Shown here one piece after another: positions 13,402-17,798 of a DNA stretch of 17,798 nt; positions within the stretch are counted from its first letter, which is position 1, and every line of letters begins with the position of its first letter. This DNA comes from Neisseriaceae bacterium (lineage in GTDB: Bacteria > Pseudomonadota > Gammaproteobacteria > Burkholderiales > Neisseriaceae). A program made the position numbers and the translations under genes. The notes below the pieces were generated by a model, which saw nothing but the letters and a program-made list of their open reading frames with translations, made no database searches and had not been told where the DNA came from. Location: positions 1 through 17,798 of the forward strand of contig JASLBZ010000095.1 of the NCBI GenBank assembly GCA_030146285.1, in the 5' to 3' direction.

Positions 13402-14445
13402 ATGCAAACATTGATTTTGACACAACCTGACGACATGCATTTGCATTTGCGTGACGGCCAAGCGATGCAAGCCGTATTGCCATACACAACTCGTCAAATG
13501 GCACGCGCAGTGGTGATGCCCAATTTGCGTCCGCCAGTGGTGAATGTTGAAGATGCATTGGCATACCAGCAGCGTATTCAGGCAGCCATCCCTGAAGGCG
13601 CATCATTTGAACCTTTAATGGTTTTGTACTTAACAGACAAGACCACGGTGCAAATGGTCAAAGATGCCAAAAAAGCAGGTATTGTGGCATTTAAACTGTA
13701 TCCTGCTGGTGCAACCACCAATTCAGATTCAGGTGTGACCAATTTACAAAACCTATTGCCAGTATTGGAAGTCATGGCACAAGAGGGCGTATTGCTATTG
13801 GTGCATGGTGAAGTGACAGACAATGATGTCGACGTTTTTGATCGCGAAGCCATGTTTATTGAGCGTGTATTGGCGCCAGTAATGGCACAAGTACCCACAT
13901 TAAAAGTCGTGTTTGAGCACATCACAACAGCAGAAGCAGCCCATTTTGTGGAAAGCTTGGGAGACAATATTGCTGCCAGTGTGACGCCTCAGCATTTGCT
14001 ATTGAATCGAAACAGTTTATTGGTTGGTGGTATTCACCCGCACAATTACTGTTTGCCTGTTTTAAAACGTGAGACCCATCGTGAAGCTCTGGTTAAAGCA
14101 GTGACTGGTAGCCATGCACATAAATTTTTTCTGGGTACTGATTCTGCACCGCATTCGAAAAGTGCCAAAGAAAATGCTTGTGGTTGCGCGGGCATGTTCA
14201 GTGCTCATATTGCCATTGAATTGTATGCTGAAATCTTTGATAAAGCCGGTGCTTTGGATAAGTTAGAAGCCTTTGCTGCATTCAATGGCCCTCGATTTTA
14301 TGGCATTGCAGTGAATCAACGTCGCATTCAATTGCAAAAACAAGCTCAAACAGTGGTAGATACCATTGAATATGGTGATGAGGTTTTGGTTCCTATGCGA
14401 GCTGGTCAGCAGACAGAGTGGACATTCACTGGCTTTGTGGATTAA
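13402..14445 (+). CDS. pyrC: Dihydroorotase (class II, PyrC)
   Basis: 347 aa, matching E. coli PyrC (348). It catalyses reversible cyclisation of carbamoyl-aspartate to dihydroorotate, the third step of pyrimidine synthesis, in the cytoplasm. Visible metal and substrate residues: DMHLHLR with H13 and H15, MPNLRPP (39-45), FKLYPAGATTNS with K98 as the carboxylated bridging Lys, VHGE (H135), FEHITT (H173), the HLLLNRN loop (198-204) and GTDSAPH with D247. All match the binuclear zinc class II enzyme. The start has AAAGAGA upstream and begins at the family's usual first strand. It lies between tusA and the lytic transglycosylase with short gaps and no terminator, though nothing links these functions directly. 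Confidence 0.97.
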   Translation: MQTLILTQPDDMHLHLRDGQAMQAVLPYTTRQMARAVVMPNLRPPVVNVEDALAYQQRIQAAIPEGASFEPLMVLYLTDKTTVQMVKDAKKAGIVAFKLYPAGATTNSDSGVTNLQNLLPVLEVMAQEGVLLLVHGEVTDNDVDVFDREAMFIERVLAPVMAQVPTLKVVFEHITTAEAAHFVESLGDNIAASVTPQHLLLNRNSLLVGGIHPHNYCLPVLKRETHREALVKAVTGSHAHKFFLGTDSAPHSKSAKENACGCAGMFSAHIAIELYAEIFDKAGALDKLEAFAAFNGPRFYGIAVNQRRIQLQKQAQTVVDTIEYGDEVLVPMRAGQQTEWTFTGFVD

Positions 14446-14489
14446 ATTAGATGCTGTTTAAATAAATAGACCGATTGGGTAAGGACAAC

Positions 14490-15098
14490 ATGAAATCTTG
14501 GCGTCGTCGCGATGTGTTAGTGGGAATGGGGGCAATATTATTGAATCCTTTGGCCATGGCAGGCGCACAACGAGAAGAAACATTGTCAGATAATGTGGCT
14601 TCAACCATGAAAAGCTCAGTTGCCAACATCAACCCACCACGTCTTTATTTCTCAAGTCCACAAGTGGCTAAAGACTGGCTGCTTGAGATGCAATCACGTT
14701 TAAGTCGTTATGAGCGTGATGAAAAAGAACAGCAGATGATTTTGTTGAACGTGCATTATGAAGCCAAAAGGGCAGGACTTGATCCGCAATTGGTTTTGGC
14801 TTTGATTCAAGTTGAAAGTGGTTTTCGACGCTATGCAGTGAGCTCTGTTGGTGCCAAAGGTTTAATGCAAGTGATGCCATTTTGGGTTGCCCACATTGGC
14901 GAACCAAGCCACAATCTTTTTGAAACACGCACCAATCTTCGTTATGGCTGCACCATATTAAGGCATTATTTAAACCTAGAAAATGGTAATATGGCACGCG
15001 CATTAGGGCGTTTTAATGGCAGCTTAGGACAGGATAAGTATCCCAATGCCGTATTAGACGCACTTCAACGCAATTGGCTATATGATGGACCCATGTAA
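14490..15098 (+). CDS. Small SLT-type lytic transglycosylase with Tat-like signal
   Basis: 202 aa. N-terminal MKSWRRRDVLVGMGAILL resembles a twin-arginine signal (RR-x-V-L then a hydrophobic stretch), with likely cleavage after AMA (22-24). The rest is a family 1 SLT domain (about 85-190): the catalytic Glu is E109 in IQVESGF, then AVSSVGAKGLMQVMP (116-130), NLRYGCTILRHYL (149-161) and RFNGS (174-178). Such enzymes cleave the MurNAc-GlcNAc bond of peptidoglycan with 1,6-anhydro product. There is no LysM or other wall-binding domain and no lipobox, so a soluble periplasmic enzyme is inferred. The start is the ATG with AAGGA 4 nt upstream; an in-frame TTG 15 nt earlier lacks a ribosome-binding site. 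It sits between pyrC and yajR with gaps of 44 and 42 nt. Confidence 0.92.
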   Translation: MKSWRRRDVLVGMGAILLNPLAMAGAQREETLSDNVASTMKSSVANINPPRLYFSSPQVAKDWLLEMQSRLSRYERDEKEQQMILLNVHYEAKRAGLDPQLVLALIQVESGFRRYAVSSVGAKGLMQVMPFWVAHIGEPSHNLFETRTNLRYGCTILRHYLNLENGNMARALGRFNGSLGQDKYPNAVLDALQRNWLYDGPM

Positions 15099-15140
15099 AA
15101 CACGGGGTCTAAATGAATTAAACTCAGGGCAAAGGCTGTT

Positions 15141-16511
15141 ATGAACCCACTAGAATTACGTGCCAGTTTGACTTTGGCATCTGTTTACGCACTACGCATG
15201 TTGGGCATGTTTTTGGTGTTGCCTGTATTTGCGTTGTACACACCGACTCTTATCAATGGTGACAATAAAATTTGGGTCGGTTTGGCGCTAGGTATGTATG
15301 GCTTAACCCAAGCCTGTTTGCAATTGCCATTTGGCTTGGCTTCTGATAAATATGGTCGAAAACCAGTTATTTATATTGGCTTGATTATTTTTGCTGTTGG
15401 TAGTTTCATGGCTGCTGCTGCAACCTCCATCGAATCATTAACAGTTGCGCGGGCCATTCAAGGCGCAGGCGCTGTTAGTGCAGTGGTCACTGCATTGTTG
15501 GCTGATTTAACCCGTGAAGAAGTCCGTACCCGCGCGATGTCGATGGTGGGCTTGAGTATTGGCTTAACTTTTGCAGGCAGCTTGGTATTAAGCCCATTGC
15601 TACAAGGCTGGATTGGTGTACCTGGTATTTTCATCTTAACAGGGGTGTTGACCATTGTTTCGATGGTGATGATTCACTTTATGTTGCCAACGCCTAAAAA
15701 AATCAAATCGCATTTGGATTCAGGTTTAAAAACCACCAGCTTGCCTGCTGTATTAAGAGACAAGCAATTGTGGCGTTTGAATGTGGGTGTGTTTTGTTTG
15801 CACGGTGCACAAATGGCACTCTTTATGTCTTTGCCTTTAGCGCTGGTGTCTTTGGGCCTACCTAAAGACAGCCATTGGAAAATCTATTTGCCAGCCGTGG
15901 TGTTGGGCTTGGTGTTGATGATTCCTGCTGTTATTATTGGTGAAACCAAACACAAACTAAAACAAATTTTTGTATCAGCCATTGGCTTACTGGTCATTGC
16001 ACAGTTGATTTTGGCAACCAATTTAAACAGCATCAGCATGATTGTCGGTGCTTTGATTGTGTACTTTATTGGTTTTAATATTTTAGAAGCAACCTTACCA
16101 TCGCTGGTGTCTAAAGTAAGTAAAGCGCAAACCAAAGGCACAGCCATGGGGATTTACAATACCATGCAGTCTATGGGCGTCTTTATGGGCGGTGCATTGG
16201 GTGGATTGGTATTTGCCAAATTTGGTTTTGTGGGTATTTTTAGTTTTTGTACCGTTTTAATGGTGATTTGGTTTGTGATTGCAGCAACAGCACCTGCACC
16301 AAAACCAGTTAAAAGCGTGGTTAAAAATATTCCTGAACGCTGGGCAAGCCAATTGGCAAACTTACAGCAACAACTTATGAATGTTACTGGCGTCGAAGAA
16401 GTTGCATTTGACGATGGTAACGAAACTGTTTATTTAAAAGTTTTGCAGCGTGGCTTTGATGCTGACGCTGTAGATACAATCCTTTTTGGAGCGCTTCATG
16501 TCAGTAAATAA
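15141..16511 (+). CDS. yajR: YajR-type MFS transporter with C-terminal YAM domain
   Basis: 456 aa, essentially the length of E. coli YajR (about 454). Residues 1-385 are a 12-helix major facilitator unit: helix 1 SVYALRMLGMFLVLPVF (14-30), motif A GLASDKYGRKP (65-75), ARAIQGAGA (103-111), and a central cytoplasmic loop around 183-210. Residues about 397-456 form a small soluble domain with the pattern of the YAM domain of YajR (predicted helix, then VTGVEEVAFDD, then a YLKV strand, then a final helix). YajR is a proton-driven drug-efflux-type protein whose substrate is not firmly known. AAAGG precedes the ATG. Its last codons overlap ssb by 14 nt. Confidence 0.88.
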   Translation: MNPLELRASLTLASVYALRMLGMFLVLPVFALYTPTLINGDNKIWVGLALGMYGLTQACLQLPFGLASDKYGRKPVIYIGLIIFAVGSFMAAAATSIESLTVARAIQGAGAVSAVVTALLADLTREEVRTRAMSMVGLSIGLTFAGSLVLSPLLQGWIGVPGIFILTGVLTIVSMVMIHFMLPTPKKIKSHLDSGLKTTSLPAVLRDKQLWRLNVGVFCLHGAQMALFMSLPLALVSLGLPKDSHWKIYLPAVVLGLVLMIPAVIIGETKHKLKQIFVSAIGLLVIAQLILATNLNSISMIVGALIVYFIGFNILEATLPSLVSKVSKAQTKGTAMGIYNTMQSMGVFMGGALGGLVFAKFGFVGIFSFCTVLMVIWFVIAATAPAPKPVKSVVKNIPERWASQLANLQQQLMNVTGVEEVAFDDGNETVYLKVLQRGFDADAVDTILFGALHVSK

Positions 16512-17022
16512 AGTAATGTTATTGGGTAACTTAGGACGAGATCCTGAAGTTCGTTATATGCCAAATGGCGACCCTGTTGCCAACTTCTCGATTGCCACTA
16601 CTGAGCAATGGAAAGACAAAAATGGCGAACGCCAAAGTCGCACAGAATGGCACAATATTACGCTATACCGTGGCTTGGCCGATATTGCTGGTAAATACTT
16701 AAAAAAAGGCAGTCAAGTGTTTATCGAAGGCCGCATCCAATCTCGTAAATACACCGGTAAAGATGGCGTTGAACGCACCGCTTACGAAATCATTGGTAAT
16801 GAAATGAAGATGGTCGGCGGTCGCAGCGACAACAGCAACAGTGGTTCTTATGACAATGGTTCAGCCTCTCAAGGTGGCAATCAATACAATCAAGATACCC
16901 AATATGGCAATCAAGCCAATCAGTACAATCAAACACCAAGCGCACCGCCTGCTGCACCAACACGCAGAGAGCCAACGCCAGCGCCAATGGTTGCTGATTT
17001 GGATGATGATATTCCGTTCTAA
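16498..17022 (+). CDS. ssb: Single-stranded DNA-binding protein
   Basis: 174 aa. The OB-fold (about 1-108) begins MSVNKVMLLGNLGRDPEVRY and includes W38, TEWHNI with W51, and KGSQVFIEGRIQSRKY (70-85). At these places E. coli SSB has its DNA-stacking W40, W54 and W88; here the third is Tyr (Y85) and F60 is replaced by Tyr (Y57). A flexible linker rich in Gly, Asn and Gln (109-147) and Pro (148-163) ends in the acidic tip DLDDDIPF, which recruits replication and repair partners. The start at 16498 is inside the yajR end, with GGAG six bases upstream; a further in-frame ATG at 16486 lacks the usual N-terminus. In naturally transformable Neisseriaceae SSB also matters for uptake of DNA. A DUS-containing terminator follows. 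Confidence 0.96.
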   Translation: MSVNKVMLLGNLGRDPEVRYMPNGDPVANFSIATTEQWKDKNGERQSRTEWHNITLYRGLADIAGKYLKKGSQVFIEGRIQSRKYTGKDGVERTAYEIIGNEMKMVGGRSDNSNSGSYDNGSASQGGNQYNQDTQYGNQANQYNQTPSAPPAAPTRREPTPAPMVADLDDDIPF

Positions 17023-17046
17023 ATTTAAATCAAATAAGATGAAAAC

Positions 17047-17079
17047 AAAGGCAGCCTGAAACATCGGGCTGCCTTTTTT
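17047..17079 (+). terminator. ssb terminator built on a DNA uptake sequence
   Basis: AAAGGCAGCC (17047-17056) / GGCTGCCTTT (17067-17076), perfect 10-bp stem with a 10-nt loop, followed by a T tract (17074-17079). It begins 24 nt after the ssb stop. The upstream arm is part of a DUS, the usual Neisseriaceae arrangement of an inverted DUS pair used as terminator. Confidence 0.92.
17049..17060 (+). repeat. DNA uptake sequence AGGCAGCCTGAA (Kingella-type dialect)
   Basis: Second exact 12-mer in the window. Its GGCAGCC core pairs with an incomplete inverted copy (GGGCTGCC at 17066-17073) to form the ssb terminator; the inverted copy lacks the full TTCA flank. Confidence 0.85.
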
Positions 17080-17113
17080 GTATTGATTGTAGGTAATTAA
17101 GTGAAAATATTTG

Positions 17114-17136
17114 CATGGTAATCAGATGATTACATG
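17114..17136. other. Imperfect palindrome in the ssb/lysE-like gap
   Basis: GTAATC (17118-17123) AGAT GATTAC (17128-17133), flanked on both sides by CATG-like bases (CATGG before, CATG overlapping the end). It lies between convergent genes, with no T tract. It could be a protein-binding site or a weak hairpin; no function is assigned. The rest of the 162-nt gap shows nothing I can name. Confidence 0.3.
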
Positions 17137-17184
17137 TATTTGCGGTATGTTTTCATTGGCTTGCATGATTTTGGTATTTGCTAC

Positions 17185-17798
17185 TTAGAGTATCACAGTT
17201 GTTGATGTGAAAAAATGTGAATACAACATATACAAAGCTGTCATGATCAATAAACCACCCATAATGAAATTAAACAGACGAGTGCGAGCTGTCGTATTTA
17301 AAAGTAAGGCTGCTTTTGAACCAAGATAGGCCCAAAAAGCCAAACACAGATAGCACAAAACAAAATAAATCAGCACAAAAAGAATCAATATTTGATTCTG
17401 ATTGGCCTGGTAAAAAATACTTATCCCTGCTGCTGCCGCAATCCATGCCTTTGGATTCAGTATTTGCAATAAAGCCCCTTGCATTGGATGAGGCGCTTTA
17501 TCACTATTGGCACTAAAGGATGGTGCTGCAAAAGCGATTTTATAGCCCAACCAAATAATAAATAAGCCACCCAAAAGGGTCAGTAAACTTAGCAATAAAG
17601 GAAATGCATGGAAAATATTATTCAGTACTAAGCCTGTTAAGACCAAGATAATAGCAAAAGCAATACTGGCACTTAAGGCGATTGATAAGCCTCGCTTAAG
17701 CCCATAATTTGCAGCGCTAGAAATAATGAGCATATTGACAGGACCCGGAGTAATTGACATTGAAAAAGCATAAATGCACATTGCAATAATAATACCTG
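17185..17798 (-). CDS. LysE/RhtB family amino-acid exporter (5' end cut by window)
   Basis: At least 204 codons are visible. The first in-frame ATG in the window is at 17781, but it would place the family's SITPGP motif at residues 9-14, too near the start, and the reading frame stays open with hydrophobic residues (GIIIA) to the window edge. The real start therefore probably lies outside. Motifs: SITPGPVNMLIISSAANYG, GLKRGLSIALSASIAF, the second-helix LLTLLGGLFIIWLGYKIAFA and LQILNPKAWIAAAA, all typical of LysE/RhtB exporters with about six helices. Members export lysine, threonine, homoserine lactone, leucine or similar solutes; the substrate cannot be read here. It converges on ssb. The DUS hairpin between them has only a short U run in this direction. 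Confidence 0.9.
   Translation of the reverse strand, partial: GIIIAMCIYAFSMSITPGPVNMLIISSAANYGLKRGLSIALSASIAFAIILVLTGLVLNNIFHAFPLLLSLLTLLGGLFIIWLGYKIAFAAPSFSANSDKAPHPMQGALLQILNPKAWIAAAAGISIFYQANQNQILILFVLIYFVLCYLCLAFWAYLGSKAALLLNTTARTRLFNFIMGGLLIMTALYMLYSHFFTSTTVIL

Overview
This window looks like ordinary chromosome from a member of the Neisseriaceae (Betaproteobacteria), moderately AT-leaning. Three things point there. The first gene is a clear RmpM (class 4 outer-membrane protein) homologue. Two exact copies of AGGCAGCCTGAA, the 12-mer known as the Kingella-type DNA uptake sequence (DUS) dialect, lie right after the metZ and ssb genes. The gene set includes a CNP1-like protein and the folC / SPOR protein / cvpA / purF string. 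I cannot name the genus. Only two exact DUS in about 17.8 kb is sparse compared with Neisseria itself.

Layout. (1) 15-659 (+): rmpM, ended by a strong UUCG-loop terminator. (2) 778-4494 (-): uup, an NlpC/P60 lipoprotein and ackA, closely spaced and probably co-transcribed, with a bidirectional terminator between ackA and rmpM. (3) 4669-9900 (+): a six-gene run of an unknown acidic protein, a YgfX-like membrane protein, folC, a FtsN/DedD-like SPOR protein, cvpA and purF, ended by a terminator. The last four follow the classical folC-dedD-cvpA-purF order of enterobacteria. (4) 10058-11233 (+): metZ alone, facing a three-gene minus-strand unit (CNP1-like periplasmic protein, YfcA/TSUP permease, EmrE-type SMR transporter; 11292-12950) across a shared bidirectional terminator. 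(5) 13084-17022 (+): tusA, pyrC, a small lytic transglycosylase, yajR and ssb, starting from a promoter divergent from the CNP1-like gene and ending at a DUS-containing terminator. (6) 17185-17798 (-): a LysE/RhtB exporter cut by the window edge.

Functionally these are housekeeping and envelope genes: folate polyglutamylation, de novo purine and pyrimidine synthesis, methionine synthesis, acetate metabolism, sulfur relay to tRNA, ssDNA binding, peptidoglycan binding or remodelling (RmpM, NlpC/P60, SPOR, SLT) and small-molecule export (EmrE, TSUP, YajR, LysE). I see no mobile element, CRISPR array, tRNA, rRNA, riboswitch, or gene-free stretch over 300 bases. I found no strong case for a new multi-gene system. 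The least explained part is the translationally coupled pair at 4669-5459, where a YgfX-family membrane protein follows an unrecognised acidic protein rather than SdhE.
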